Of a DNA stretch of 64,000 nt, positions 44,561-53,910 are shown piece by piece. How positions within the stretch are numbered: position 1 is the first letter of the stretch; every line of letters starts with the position of its first letter. Under the pieces are notes generated by a model, which was not told the origin of the DNA, made no database searches, and saw only the letters and a program-made list of their open reading frames with translations. Made by a program: the position numbers and the translations under genes. This DNA is from JABWCE01 sp964617955. GTDB lineage: Bacteria > Bacteroidota > Bacteroidia > NS11-12g > UBA9320. The DNA is taken from positions 69,396 through 133,395 of the forward strand of contig CAZTXB010000009.1 in the NCBI GenBank assembly GCA_964617955.1, given 5' to 3'.

Positions 44561-45976
44561 TTGAGCAGCTGTGATGGATTTGGGATTTGCGACCTTATTA
44601 TAAGCACAGCCTTAGTTAAGCCTGAACCAGGTCTTGCACTGGGGAGTGTGAGTTTTAGTGGAATAAACACCTTTCAGATTAAAATTGATAAGGAGAAGGG
44701 AATAACACCAGAAAACCTACAGAAGTATTTTTCAAGCGGTTATTTTTTACTTGAAAATGATTTTATGATTAGCTCACAGGTAGGTGAGCAGTTAGGGATA
44801 AACCCCGGCTCAAAATTAAAAAATGGCAGATATAAAGTACAAGAAGTTAATGGAATATTGATTCTTGAACTGGGAGGAGGTTTGATATTCAACCATTTAG
44901 AAACTGCAGAACAAGAGCTTAAAAACAAAAGAAAGACCTTGGACAGCCTCATAAAAGAGAAGGAAGAAATCGGCAAAAAAATTAGAGACACCGCAGCTGC
45001 AAAACGGGATTGTGAAGAAGAATTGAAGAAGGCTGAGGCTGAGCTTGCTGCCGCCGAAGCTCAGCTTCAAAAACAAAAAGACGTCAATAAAAATATAGAA
45101 AACAACACAGGACCGGGAAAATATTGGCCCGACAAGGAGGCTGCGCAAAAAGCGCATGGTGATTTTGAGCAAAAATTGAAGGATGCCCAGGCGGCGGTTG
45201 GAGATGCCCAGGCAAAAGTCAATAAATTGCGAAAAAGATGTCCGGATCTCACCAAGGCATTAGAATCACTTAAAAGCAAGGAGAAATCGCTTCCGGGGGA
45301 AATAGAAAGCGGAGGGAAGGCCGTTACGGAGGCAGAGGCAAGACGTGATGAAATGATTAAAGATTCCAAGAAATGTAAAGAAGGTGAAATCAGGGATGCG
45401 CCCGGAAAAAGTTCTACCTCGAGCAACTACCTCTGTGCAACTTCCGATACAAAAATAGATGTGGTGATTACCACGAATTTGGATGGGACGCTGAATGCCT
45501 CAAAAGACTTTAGCGACTATATAAAAGTAGGTTTAATTATTCTTAAAAAAGTGCCTGTTATAGGAAAGATGATAAAAATTGCCTCCTTACCTGCCAAAAT
45601 GGGAGCGGATATTTTAGCGGCGATACCTAATTCAGGCGCCCTTTCACGAATTGGACTCTCATCGGTTGGTGTTGACATTACAATCGGGCCTCTCCACAAA
45701 TTTACCCTTACCAAATCAGACCTTGAGATTTGTAAAAATGGTGTCTGGGTACCCTACGATAAAAAAAAGTGTGTATTGAAAGATGAAGGTGAAGTGCCTT
45801 CAACACCAAAAAGTCACACCTGGAAAATTGGAGGAGTTGCAGGTTCTGATTTGTCAGAGCTGACTTCTGCCGGAACCGGTTTTAAGGAAGCACTGGCAGC
45901 AGAAATTGAAAAATTAATAACCGATGCGGTAACAGAGCCAGCAGAATTAGAGGGAGAGATGAAGGACTGTCAATAG
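44561..45976 (+). CDS. coiled-coil envelope-associated protein, unclear start
   Basis: 471 residues from a TTG at 44561; no ATG gives a better start. Residues 1-105 are a beta-rich domain with two early cysteines (SSCDGFGICD). Residues about 110-275 are a charged coiled coil (EEELKKAEAELAAAEAQLQKQK). The rest is mixed, with several paired Cys and a region VPVIGKMIKIASLPAKMG. No signal peptide is seen from this start. The only nearby ATG (44520) hits a stop after seven codons; one extra base in GGGG at 44535-44538 would join it to this frame. No family recognised. Confidence 0.7.
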   Translation: MSSCDGFGICDLIISTALVKPEPGLALGSVSFSGINTFQIKIDKEKGITPENLQKYFSSGYFLLENDFMISSQVGEQLGINPGSKLKNGRYKVQEVNGILILELGGGLIFNHLETAEQELKNKRKTLDSLIKEKEEIGKKIRDTAAAKRDCEEELKKAEAELAAAEAQLQKQKDVNKNIENNTGPGKYWPDKEAAQKAHGDFEQKLKDAQAAVGDAQAKVNKLRKRCPDLTKALESLKSKEKSLPGEIESGGKAVTEAEARRDEMIKDSKKCKEGEIRDAPGKSSTSSNYLCATSDTKIDVVITTNLDGTLNASKDFSDYIKVGLIILKKVPVIGKMIKIASLPAKMGADILAAIPNSGALSRIGLSSVGVDITIGPLHKFTLTKSDLEICKNGVWVPYDKKKCVLKDEGEVPSTPKSHTWKIGGVAGSDLSELTSAGTGFKEALAAEIEKLITDAVTEPAELEGEMKDCQ

Positions 45977-46005
45977 CCAGGCTAAAGTCCTTAACTTCCT
46001 TTTTT
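45962..46005 (+). terminator. possible bidirectional terminator between convergent genes
   Basis: AAGGACT (45962-45968) pairs with AGTCCTT (45986-45992), 7 bp with a 17-base loop that contains the stop codon of the forward gene; a T-rich run follows at 46000-46005. Confidence 0.35.
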
Positions 46006-47538
46006 AATCTCTACTTTCTTAGTTTTTTGATATCTTGACTCGGTGTCAGCCTTGGTCTTGTAGTCAACGGAGATGCGGTTGCGCTGTATTCCGTAATAAT
46101 CGTTGAGATAATCTACCACAGCATTAACCCTGCTGCGAGAAAGTTGCTCACCTGATTTGGCCCCTACAGAGCCATCCGGATAACCTATGGTGCGAATTTT
46201 CAAGTCGGGACATTCTTTCATTTTTTTAGCGACTTCATGCAGAATTCCATAGTATTCGGGACGAATTCTTGAACTGCCTAAATCAAACACCACCGGAGGG
46301 AAAATAACATCATTGCAATCGCAACAGCCGGCACCTGAATAGGCGTTTCCTGTTGCTGTGCCAGGCGTTCCTGATGGAATGACATTGACACCTTTATTGT
46401 TTACAACCGAATTGGCAGGGCTGTATATATCCTCATCTCTATAATCAGGAATCCCGTCACCGTCAATGTCAATCATAACTCCTTTATTATCAACAGTGGC
46501 CCCTTTATCGGAGAAAGGTTCATCGTCATTGGCATCGATAATTCCATCGGCATCGCTGTCGATGGCAATTCCATTACCGTAAACATTGATACCTTCAGGT
46601 GTATTTGGGTCTTTATCGAGGAAGTCAGCGACACCATCCCCATCGCCATCTTTGCCAAGCGCCTTTGCAACAGCCGAAATAGAGTCCATTTGCTCATAAA
46701 GTGACTCCACGGGATTTAACCAATCGTAGTGGTTTTCGTCATTTGATTTTTTATTTTTAATCTTAAAGGAGGCGGTAAAGCCTATAAGGGTATAGAAATC
46801 TGTAAAGCGGTTTCTCCAAACAGGTGCAGAAAGAGCGTCCAAATTGTCGGTTCGTGTATAGTGCATTCTTAATTCCAAACCTAAATCCAAAACTTTTCCA
46901 AAATTTCTCTTTACACCGACCCCAAATGGAACCGTAAAATTTCTTCCCTTGTATTTTAAAAATTCACCGGGCCGGGCATTTGTATCCCCGGAAACTGCAG
47001 TCCAGCGATCGGCCTTATTTTCCCAATCGCCTTTGGCATTGCTCCAAACCGCGCCTACTCCAACCAGCATAAAAATTTGATACTTGCGAAGGGGTCTTAA
47101 GAATGAAATATTACCCAAGGTATATTGTGTGCAGATGTTAAGGTCTTTAAAGTTGTTTGTAAAAGAATAAGAGTCTTCGGAGGGAGCCTGGTTACCAGGG
47201 TCCTTTATATTTTTCCCTCTTCTAAATACGCCATTGTACTGTTTGCTCCCGTTTCTGCTTATTTGCTGGTAATCGCGCCCTCCCTTGAGTTGACCGATAT
47301 TAGCGTTCATTTTAAGTGCAAAACTTTGTCCGAAAGAATATTTGACATGACCGCCAAAAGACATGGCTAGCTGCAAATTATCTGCATCGCCCTGTATCTC
47401 GGTAGGGCTTAATTGAATACCGATTGACCACCTTCTGGAGGATTCATATTTGGTGAAAAAATTCCCTACTTGTGAATAGGAAAAAATCGGGGTAAATAAA
47501 AAACTATACAATAATGTATAAGTAAGTAACTTTCTCAT
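45991..47538 (-). CDS. OmpA-family protein with type-3 calcium repeats (paralog A)
   Basis: 515 residues. Signal peptide ends FSYSQ. Residues about 25-245 form an outer-membrane barrel-like domain. Then 4-5 thrombospondin type-3-like repeats with D-x-D-x-D-G calcium loops (KDGDGDGVADFLDKDP, DSDADGIIDANDDEP, DIDGDGIPDYRDED). A CC-CNDVIFPPVVFD segment leads into an OmpA peptidoglycan-binding domain, about 400-515, ending with Lys-rich KKVEIKKGS. It tethers the outer membrane to peptidoglycan. Tandem paralog of the next reverse gene. Confidence 0.9.
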   Translation of the reverse strand: MRKLLTYTLLYSFLFTPIFSYSQVGNFFTKYESSRRWSIGIQLSPTEIQGDADNLQLAMSFGGHVKYSFGQSFALKMNANIGQLKGGRDYQQISRNGSKQYNGVFRRGKNIKDPGNQAPSEDSYSFTNNFKDLNICTQYTLGNISFLRPLRKYQIFMLVGVGAVWSNAKGDWENKADRWTAVSGDTNARPGEFLKYKGRNFTVPFGVGVKRNFGKVLDLGLELRMHYTRTDNLDALSAPVWRNRFTDFYTLIGFTASFKIKNKKSNDENHYDWLNPVESLYEQMDSISAVAKALGKDGDGDGVADFLDKDPNTPEGINVYGNGIAIDSDADGIIDANDDEPFSDKGATVDNKGVMIDIDGDGIPDYRDEDIYSPANSVVNNKGVNVIPSGTPGTATGNAYSGAGCCDCNDVIFPPVVFDLGSSRIRPEYYGILHEVAKKMKECPDLKIRTIGYPDGSVGAKSGEQLSRSRVNAVVDYLNDYYGIQRNRISVDYKTKADTESRYQKTKKVEIKKGS

Positions 47539-47710
47539 GAGCTGCTAAACAAACACAAAAGAACTACAATTTTTTTATTAATGGTGCAATAATGTGGATG
47601 GATTGTGAATAAAATGGAATGAGAGACGCTTATAGTATTGATTAACAGGGGTTTAAAAATAAATATTTCTTTTCACATCAGTAATGTAATTTGTATATTA
47701 TTTTAGACAA

Positions 47711-47746
47711 AAAAATAGGGAAGATTTTCAAGTCTTCCCTATTTTT
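47711..47746 (-). terminator. strong terminator after OmpA paralog B
   Basis: A perfect 14-bp inverted repeat, AAAAATAGGGAAGA at 47711-47724 and its complement at 47733-47746, with an 8-base loop. Being A/T flanked on both sides it can act in either direction; it lies 17 bases past the stop of the reverse gene. Confidence 0.88.
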
Positions 47747-47762
47747 ATAAAGGTGAAATGAT

Positions 47763-49187
47763 TTATTTCTGTGCCTTAAGATCAATTCTTAACTTAGAAT
47801 ACTTACCGCCCATTAATTCAGGTTGGGTCTGTACATTGAATTTGGTGCGGGAAATACCAAAATTGGTTACCAAATATTCTATAACAAGATTGGTCTTGGC
47901 TCTTGCACTTTGTTCAGAAGACTTATTCATCCCATAATACCCAATGATATCTACTTTAACTTCAGGGCATTGCTGTAATTTGGACCCAACGAGATACAAG
48001 GCAGAAAAGGCCTCCGGTCTAAATTCATTGTCTTCGTCTACAAATACAGAAGGCAACACCACATCCGTACAATTGCAACAAGAGCCTCCGGCGCTCGCTG
48101 TTTTTATCTCCACTTTTTTACCGGCCTTATCAACCAAACTTCCGTTTGGTGTGTTGGGTTCTTCGTCTTTGCAATCAGGAACCCCATCTCCATCCCCATC
48201 ATAAGCAACTCCCTTGCCATCTACTTTTGAGCATTGGGACAATACCTCCGAATCGCGATAATCAGGAACTCCATCTTGGTCGGAGTCTACTGCTACCCCA
48301 TTTCCATAAACCTTCGCTCCTTTGGCTGTGTTGGGTTCGGTGTCAAAGTTATCCGCTACCCCATCGCCGTCGGTATCACTCACTTCATTTGATTTGTCTT
48401 CGATCATTTCATTGGTAGGACTAATCCAATCCATGTGCTGGGCCTCATCCGTTTTTCCTATCTTATAGAATAAACTAAACCCTAGAACCGAATAAGAATC
48501 AAATGTTCTGTTTTTCCAGGTAGAAAAACTAAATCCATCCAACATGTCTTTTCTTGTGTAATTGTATTTATACTCCGCGCCAAAATCAAATTTATCGTTA
48601 ATTTTCCAGGAAATCCCAAAACCTATGGGTATTTTGGCATTTCTTCCCTTAAATAAAAAAGTGCTGTCCCCTTTTGTGTTGCTGCTGAAAAAATTATTCT
48701 TATCTGTTTCGTTTATAGTGCCTGTCACATTACTGCCCATAACACCCAAACCACTGAAAATATAAAGGTGCATCGGTCTTGGCTTGCGCACATAGGATAA
48801 ATTGCCTAAAACCAACTGCACCGTCGCATCAAGATCCCAAAACTTGCTTTTGAAAAAATACGAATCGCCCTTATTGTCTTTATCAGGCGAATTAGAAAAC
48901 GTACTGAGCGAAATTTTGTCATTGGCTTTGTCACGACTTCCTCTCAGGGTCCCAAGATTTCCTCCTAAACGAACCCCTAAAGTTGGCGAAAAAGAATATT
49001 TATAAAGTAGCCCTCCCGTGATCCCTAACTTGGCCTGGTCGGCATCGCCATGGAAAGCGGTGGGACCTAAAGTGAATCCTACAGAGGATCGCTTAACAGG
49101 CTGATAAACATCGTAATAAGCAGGTTGCTTTTGTGCAATTAATTGAGTACAAATGGCAGTAAAACAGAGTAGTAGAATCTTTTTCAT
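47763..49187 (-). CDS. OmpA-family protein with type-3 calcium repeats (paralog B)
   Basis: 474 residues, similar in layout to the neighbouring paralog: signal peptide ending LIAQ, an N-terminal barrel-like domain with GFTLGPTAFHGDADQAKLG, linker IDWISPTNEMIEDKS-like, repeats DTDGDGVADNFDTEP, DSDQDGVPDYRDSE and DGDGDGVPDCKDEEP, the paired cysteines in GSCCNCTDVVLPSV, and a divergent OmpA C-terminal domain. Terminator immediately downstream. The two genes have separate intergenic regions and so may be regulated separately. Confidence 0.9.
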   Translation of the reverse strand: MKKILLLCFTAICTQLIAQKQPAYYDVYQPVKRSSVGFTLGPTAFHGDADQAKLGITGGLLYKYSFSPTLGVRLGGNLGTLRGSRDKANDKISLSTFSNSPDKDNKGDSYFFKSKFWDLDATVQLVLGNLSYVRKPRPMHLYIFSGLGVMGSNVTGTINETDKNNFFSSNTKGDSTFLFKGRNAKIPIGFGISWKINDKFDFGAEYKYNYTRKDMLDGFSFSTWKNRTFDSYSVLGFSLFYKIGKTDEAQHMDWISPTNEMIEDKSNEVSDTDGDGVADNFDTEPNTAKGAKVYGNGVAVDSDQDGVPDYRDSEVLSQCSKVDGKGVAYDGDGDGVPDCKDEEPNTPNGSLVDKAGKKVEIKTASAGGSCCNCTDVVLPSVFVDEDNEFRPEAFSALYLVGSKLQQCPEVKVDIIGYYGMNKSSEQSARAKTNLVIEYLVTNFGISRTKFNVQTQPELMGGKYSKLRIDLKAQK

Positions 49188-49308
49188 GGCAAAAATTTTT
49201 AGTTAGACGAATGTTACCTATTTATCCGTTACCACAAATGTAATTAAAGAAACTCTACAGTTAACCAATTCTTTAGCGAGATTCTGTTATAATTTATCAA
49301 GATTTAAT

Positions 49309-50880
49309 TCACATTTTAAGAATCTGGCAAGTGCTTATGAAGGAGCTTTCTTCCGTCGTATTCCAATTTAAGGCGCTGTAATTTGAAATAAAATAAAATT
49401 CTCTTTCAGGTTTAGAATCAAAGTTTTGTTCCTTGAGTTTTAATAGCCTTTTGAAATTGGGATCTTGCTTCTTAAACTCAATTTTCTCATCCTCAATTAT
49501 GGACTCAAGCCTTTTCACAGCCTTTTTCATCTCGTTAATTTCCTTAAAAACCTTACCGGAATTTAACTTTTTGATAAAATCATCTGAACCGAAGGCATCC
49601 AAACTCTCGGCTAAACGCATTAATTTTGAGTCCATTTCGGTCTCTGTTTCATTTTCCTGATTGAAATAATGAGTGGCCAATTCCGATTCGGATTGAAATA
49701 AGTGACCCGGACTTAGATTATTTTCTTGTAGTAATTTTACATTTTTCTCTGAAAGATAAATGACTGAATCTCTAAGCCATAAAGCAGGAAATGAGAGCCC
49801 CAAAGCTTCAAAACTGCTTTTTATGGGCAACCAATATTCAATTTCAGCGTTGCCTCCAACGTAGAGCAAATTAGGCAGTATGCATTCCTGATAAAGGGGA
49901 CGTGCCAAAACATTGGGACTTAGATTTTCAATGTGGTTTTCGATGTGCTCTAAACTTAGAATTTCGCCAGATTCGGTTTCAACAAACCCTCTCTCAGAAG
50001 CTTTGAGTTTGGTTCTTTGTTCATTGTCGAACCAAAAATAATTGATTTCAAGCGCGTTTACCTTTGGCTTGTATCCCGCAAGCTTTAATTTATTTTTTTC
50101 AAGGTTATAATGGGTGTTTAAGGTCCGGTTAACCAGTTCGGAAACGGCCAACTCTTTAAACTCTGACTTCAGTATTTTATCGTCCGGATTCAGAATGAGC
50201 AATCCTTTATCTCCAAAAAGCGCGTGAAGCAGTCCACGGGTCGCAGCAGAAAGGGTAGTGCCCGGTTGATAATGCTTTCTAAATAAACCGTAAAATTTCG
50301 AGTTTTCTTCCGTTTTATCTGCCCTTTCTTCCAATTTATTAAGCACATCCAGGAGGCCTTTACAGGTCATACGGCCCACCGCATTTCCTGCCTTAGCTTC
50401 CCATCGGTAAACTTCTCCGTATAGTTTAACGTAATTAATCTCTTCAAAATCGTGATCTTCGGAGGCCATCCAAAAGATGGGAACCGCCTTCAAACCGTGA
50501 TTAAGGGCATTGAAATTTTGAACATGGCGCAATAGGGACTTTATTTTATAAATGAAAAATAAGGGTCCAAGAAAAATATGCAACTGTTGACCGGTTGTGA
50601 AGGTGAAAACCTTCGGGTTAGTCAAGCTCTCAATGTTGGCGTATACCATCGAGCTTTTATCCAAGTCTATACCATCCGCCTCATACTGCTCGTGGAGCCT
50701 CGATGCCAAAATTTTTCTTTTTTCTGGCGACATCGACCTTGAGTGGGCCAATTTTTCTATACCTGAATAATCGATTACCGGATCATGAGTCACCCCAATT
50801 TCTTTGCCATCGAGATAATCCCTGGTTAAGGACGAGGCATAAGGGGTAAGCGTGGTCGGTATGGATTCAATTTTATGCAT
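49309..50880 (-). CDS. bshC: bacillithiol biosynthesis cysteine-adding enzyme BshC
   Basis: 523 residues of BshC length. TTGQQLHIFLGPLFFIYKI (the family TGQQ segment), PIFWMASEDHDFEEIN and GGNAEIEYWLP are characteristic. Adds cysteine to GlcN-malate to give bacillithiol, the main low-molecular-weight thiol of many Bacteroidota. It overlaps rimO by 8 bases and is translationally coupled to it. Relevant to the thiol enzymes elsewhere in the window. Confidence 0.94.
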   Translation of the reverse strand: MHKIESIPTTLTPYASSLTRDYLDGKEIGVTHDPVIDYSGIEKLAHSRSMSPEKRKILASRLHEQYEADGIDLDKSSMVYANIESLTNPKVFTFTTGQQLHIFLGPLFFIYKIKSLLRHVQNFNALNHGLKAVPIFWMASEDHDFEEINYVKLYGEVYRWEAKAGNAVGRMTCKGLLDVLNKLEERADKTEENSKFYGLFRKHYQPGTTLSAATRGLLHALFGDKGLLILNPDDKILKSEFKELAVSELVNRTLNTHYNLEKNKLKLAGYKPKVNALEINYFWFDNEQRTKLKASERGFVETESGEILSLEHIENHIENLSPNVLARPLYQECILPNLLYVGGNAEIEYWLPIKSSFEALGLSFPALWLRDSVIYLSEKNVKLLQENNLSPGHLFQSESELATHYFNQENETETEMDSKLMRLAESLDAFGSDDFIKKLNSGKVFKEINEMKKAVKRLESIIEDEKIEFKKQDPNFKRLLKLKEQNFDSKPEREFYFISNYSALNWNTTEESSFISTCQILKM

Positions 50881-52189
50881 GTACTACATCTCCGTACAGA
50901 TCAAAATCTTCGGCTTGGGTAATTTTAACCATGGCAAAGTCTCCGATGCGCACAAAGTTATCTTTTTTCAATACGAGTATTTCATTATCTACTTCCGGTG
51001 AATCGGCCTCTGAGCGCCCTACAAAATATTGACTATCTACGCGATCGAAAAGCACCTTTTGGGTGGTTCCAACCTTGGCCTGGTTCTTTTTAAATGAAAT
51101 TTCCTGCTGCAAGCCCATGAGCTCATCAGCCCGCTCTTCTTTTAAAAATGCCGGAACATTGTCTTCTAGCGTGAAAGCATGTGTATTGTCTTCATGGGAG
51201 TAAGTAAAAACCCCCAATCGGTCGAATTCACTGGTTTCCACAAATTTCATGAGTTCTTCAAAATCTTGTTGAGTTTCTCCGGGATGGCCTAAAAGCATGG
51301 TTGTGCGAAGCGCAATGTTCGGAACTTTTTGTCTGATCTTATCAATCAATTCAACAGTCCGCCGTTTGGTGATTCCACGTCGCATGGTTTTGAGCATGTT
51401 ATCGGAAATGTGTTGCAATGGAATGTCGAGGTATTTACAAATATTGCTTCGGTTTGCCATCACATCCAGGGCATCCATAGGAAACTGAGATGGGTAAGCA
51501 TAATGCAAACGTATCCATTCGATGCCTTCTACATCGGCCAGGCGGTTAAGCAGCTCGGCCAATTTTCTTTCTCCATAAATATCCAGGCCGTAATAGGTCG
51601 AATCCTGGGCGATGAGCAAAAGCTCTTTCACTCCACTTCTGGCAAGTCCCTTGGCTTCTTTAACCAAATCTTCAATGGTTTTCGACACATGCTGCCCACG
51701 CATTAAAGGAATGGCACAAAAGGCACACGGGCGATTGCACCCCTCCGAAATTTTAAAGTAGGCATAGTGGGTAGGCGTGGTGGTGATTCTTTCGCCAATT
51801 AATTCGTGTTTGTAATCCGCCCCTAAAGTTTTGAGTAAAGTAGGCAACTCAAGCGTTCCGAACCAGGAGTCAACCTGAGGAATTTCAAGTGCCAAATCGT
51901 CTTTATAGCGGTGGGAGAGGCAGCCAGTGACATAGAGTTTTTCAATATTTCCCTTTTCCTTTTCGTCAACATATTGCAAAATCGTATCAATGCTTTCCTG
52001 TTTCGCTGTTTCAATAAAACCACAGGTATTCACCACAATAATGTTGGCATCATCAGCCGTCGATTCATGATGTGCATCCATATTGTTGCCCTTGAGTTGA
52101 CTGAGCAGTACTTCAGAATCCACCAGATTTTTGGAGCACCCGAGAGTGATAATGTTTATTTTGTTTTTGACCCGTGTTTTAGTTTTCAT
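50873..52189 (-). CDS. rimO: ribosomal protein S12 methylthiotransferase
   Basis: 438 residues, radical-SAM methylthiotransferase. The N-terminal domain has the three auxiliary-cluster Cys (LGCSKN, VNTCGFIE, VTGCLSHRY). The radical SAM motif is CNRPCAFC near residue 150, and a TRAM-like C-terminal domain follows. Modifies Asp of S12. It follows ftsY in the operon. Confidence 0.96.
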   Translation of the reverse strand: MKTKTRVKNKINIITLGCSKNLVDSEVLLSQLKGNNMDAHHESTADDANIIVVNTCGFIETAKQESIDTILQYVDEKEKGNIEKLYVTGCLSHRYKDDLALEIPQVDSWFGTLELPTLLKTLGADYKHELIGERITTTPTHYAYFKISEGCNRPCAFCAIPLMRGQHVSKTIEDLVKEAKGLARSGVKELLLIAQDSTYYGLDIYGERKLAELLNRLADVEGIEWIRLHYAYPSQFPMDALDVMANRSNICKYLDIPLQHISDNMLKTMRRGITKRRTVELIDKIRQKVPNIALRTTMLLGHPGETQQDFEELMKFVETSEFDRLGVFTYSHEDNTHAFTLEDNVPAFLKEERADELMGLQQEISFKKNQAKVGTTQKVLFDRVDSQYFVGRSEADSPEVDNEILVLKKDNFVRIGDFAMVKITQAEDFDLYGDVVHA

Positions 52190-52200
52190 CTGAATAATTT

Positions 52201-53151
52201 TTATCCAAAAATCGTTTCGACATAACTCACCGGCTCAAAGATCTGCAAATCGGTCATTTTTTCACCAACCCCAATATATTTTACCGGAATTTTAAATTGA
52301 TCAGAAATGCCAATCACTACGCCTCCCTTAGCCGTGCCATCGAGTTTGGTAATGGCGAGGGCATTGACTTCAGTAACCGCTGTAAATTGCTTGGCTTGTT
52401 CAAAGGCGTTCTGGCCTGTGGTACCATCCAGCACCAACAATACTTCATGGGGAAAATCTTCTCTCACCTTCTGCATCACTCTCTTAATTTTTGAAAGTTC
52501 ATTCATCAAATTCACCTTGTTGTGAAGCCTTCCTGCCGTGTCAATGATTACCACATCGGCGTTGTTTTCATACCCGTGTTTTACAGCTTCAAAGGCCACT
52601 GCTGCGGGGTCGGTATTCATTCCTTTGGCAATAAAATCAACGCCGGTGCGCTCACTCCAAATTTTGAGCTGATCGACGGCTGCTGCCCTAAACGTATCGC
52701 CTGCCCCCAAAACTACTTTAAGGCCTTCATTTTTAAATTTGTTGGCGAGCTTTCCAATGGTGGTCGTTTTACCTACTCCGTTTACACCCACTACCATGAT
52801 AACGTAGGGTTTTACGGAACTGCCAATGTTCAGCTTTTCATTGTGTGAGCTGAGCAGCAAACTGATTTCTTGCTTTAAAATTCTTTTAAGATCCTCGGTG
52901 CCCGTGTATTTTGTTTGGGCTACTGTGGCTTCAAATTGCTTTATGATTTTTAAGGTAGTCTCAATTCCAACATCAGCCGACAGGAGTGTTTCTTCAAGAT
53001 CATCCAAAAATTCATCGTCGACTTTATCGCGACCGAAAAATGTGGACGTCAGTTTATTTAGAAAACTACTTTTTGTTTTTTCTAACCCCTCGGACAAACT
53101 CTGTTTCTCCTCTTCGGTTTTTCCCTTTTTAAAAAAATCAAAAATGCCCAT
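52201..53151 (-). CDS. ftsY: signal recognition particle receptor FtsY
   Basis: 316 residues, the NG domains of FtsY with only a short N-terminal Lys/Glu-rich leader. G1 GVNGVGKTTTIGKLA, GDTFRAAAVDQLK, DTAGRLHNKVNLM, and TKLDGTAKGG are intact. SRP-GTPase that docks nascent chains at the membrane. Fourth gene of the rpmB operon. Confidence 0.97.
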   Translation of the reverse strand: MGIFDFFKKGKTEEEKQSLSEGLEKTKSSFLNKLTSTFFGRDKVDDEFLDDLEETLLSADVGIETTLKIIKQFEATVAQTKYTGTEDLKRILKQEISLLLSSHNEKLNIGSSVKPYVIMVVGVNGVGKTTTIGKLANKFKNEGLKVVLGAGDTFRAAAVDQLKIWSERTGVDFIAKGMNTDPAAVAFEAVKHGYENNADVVIIDTAGRLHNKVNLMNELSKIKRVMQKVREDFPHEVLLVLDGTTGQNAFEQAKQFTAVTEVNALAITKLDGTAKGGVVIGISDQFKIPVKYIGVGEKMTDLQIFEPVSYVETIFG

Positions 53152-53195
53152 GATGGAATTTGAATGCTATGCTAAAAAGTAATGCTTGTAAAAAT

Positions 53196-53229
53196 AAAAG
53201 GCTTCCCGAATTCTTGCGGAAAGCCTTTT
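53196..53229 (-). terminator. terminator between DUF4295 and ftsY
   Basis: AAAAGGCTTCCCG and CGGAAAGCCTTTT form a 13-position stem with one mismatch and an 8-base loop. It lies between the DUF4295 stop and ftsY start, so it may attenuate read-through from the ribosomal-protein genes into ftsY. Confidence 0.7.
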
Positions 53230-53248
53230 AAAAAAATTTCATTTATGG

Positions 53249-53398
53249 TTATTTAAAACTGTCCTTCACCATCTCCGATGGCATCATTTCTTCTCTGAAG
53301 GTATACGCTCCGGTTTTAGGGCTTTTGATGGCCCTGATTACTTTCGCCCAATCTTTTCCTGTTCCTGTTTTGAGTGTTGCAACAACTTTCTTTGCCAT
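53249..53398 (-). CDS. DUF4295 family small protein
   Basis: A 49-residue basic protein read directly from the DNA: starts MAKKVVATLKTGTGKDWAKV, then IRAIKSPKTGAYTFREEMMP. It lies between rpmG and ftsY, the fixed position of DUF4295 in Bacteroidota. A ribosome-associated role has been suggested by its position; I know no demonstrated function from sequence. One base pair of spacing separates it from rpmG. Confidence 0.9.
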   Translation of the reverse strand: MAKKVVATLKTGTGKDWAKVIRAIKSPKTGAYTFREEMMPSEMVKDSFK

Positions 53399-53400
53399 GG

Positions 53401-53583
53401 TTATTTAATTTCTTTATGTACGGTCTTACGTTTCAATATCGGATTGAATTTCTTCAATTCAAGTCTTTCAGTCGTATTTTTTTTATTTTTAGTAGTAATG
53501 TACCTAGAAGTACCAGGCATACCCGTGGTCTTATGCTCGGTGCATTCCATGATAACTTGTACGCGGTTTCCTTTCTTAGCCAT
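53401..53583 (-). CDS. rpmG: ribosomal protein L33
   Basis: 60 residues, full-length bL33. MAKKGNRVQVIMECTE and TSRYITTKNKKNT are the family motifs, with one Cys only, so the zinc-free type. It lies two bases after rpmB. Confidence 0.96.
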   Translation of the reverse strand: MAKKGNRVQVIMECTEHKTTGMPGTSRYITTKNKKNTTERLELKKFNPILKRKTVHKEIK

Positions 53584-53584
53584 C

Positions 53585-53818
53585 TTAAATTTTTCCTTTT
53601 GTAAATAAATTGTTTAAACAGGCAGAAATCCCTTTTTTATTTATCGTTCTCAACGCGCTTGTAGATACTTTTAAAGTAATCCACTCCCCTTCCTCAGGAA
53701 TAAAAAATCGCTTTGTATGCAAATTTGGGTAAAACCTGCGCTTTGTTTTGGCATTCGAAAACGAAACATTGTTTCCCGACATTGCTTTTTTTCCTGTTAA
53801 ATCACAAACCCTTGACAT
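53585..53818 (-). CDS. rpmB: ribosomal protein L28
   Basis: 77 residues, bL28. MSRVCDLTGKKAMSGNNVSFSNAKTKRRF is typical, as is the C-terminal TLKVSTSALRTINKKG. First gene of the operon; a promoter-like element is just upstream. Confidence 0.96.
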   Translation of the reverse strand: MSRVCDLTGKKAMSGNNVSFSNAKTKRRFYPNLHTKRFFIPEEGEWITLKVSTSALRTINKKGISACLNNLFTKGKI

Positions 53819-53841
53819 TTTTCTTTATTTTTTTGGGACTG

Positions 53842-53873
53842 CAAAAGTGATCATTTTTTTTAAAAATACCAAA
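53842..53873 (-). promoter_or_regulatory. candidate promoter of the rpmB operon
   Basis: On the reverse strand TTTG (53873-53870), a 20-base spacer, then CACTTTTG (53849-53842) followed by C. One mismatch to TAnnTTTG. Predicted leader is about 15-20 bases. Confidence 0.5.
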
Positions 53874-53910
53874 GGGTTTTTAAAAAATTATTTTAATGCT
53901 TTTCTTTGTA

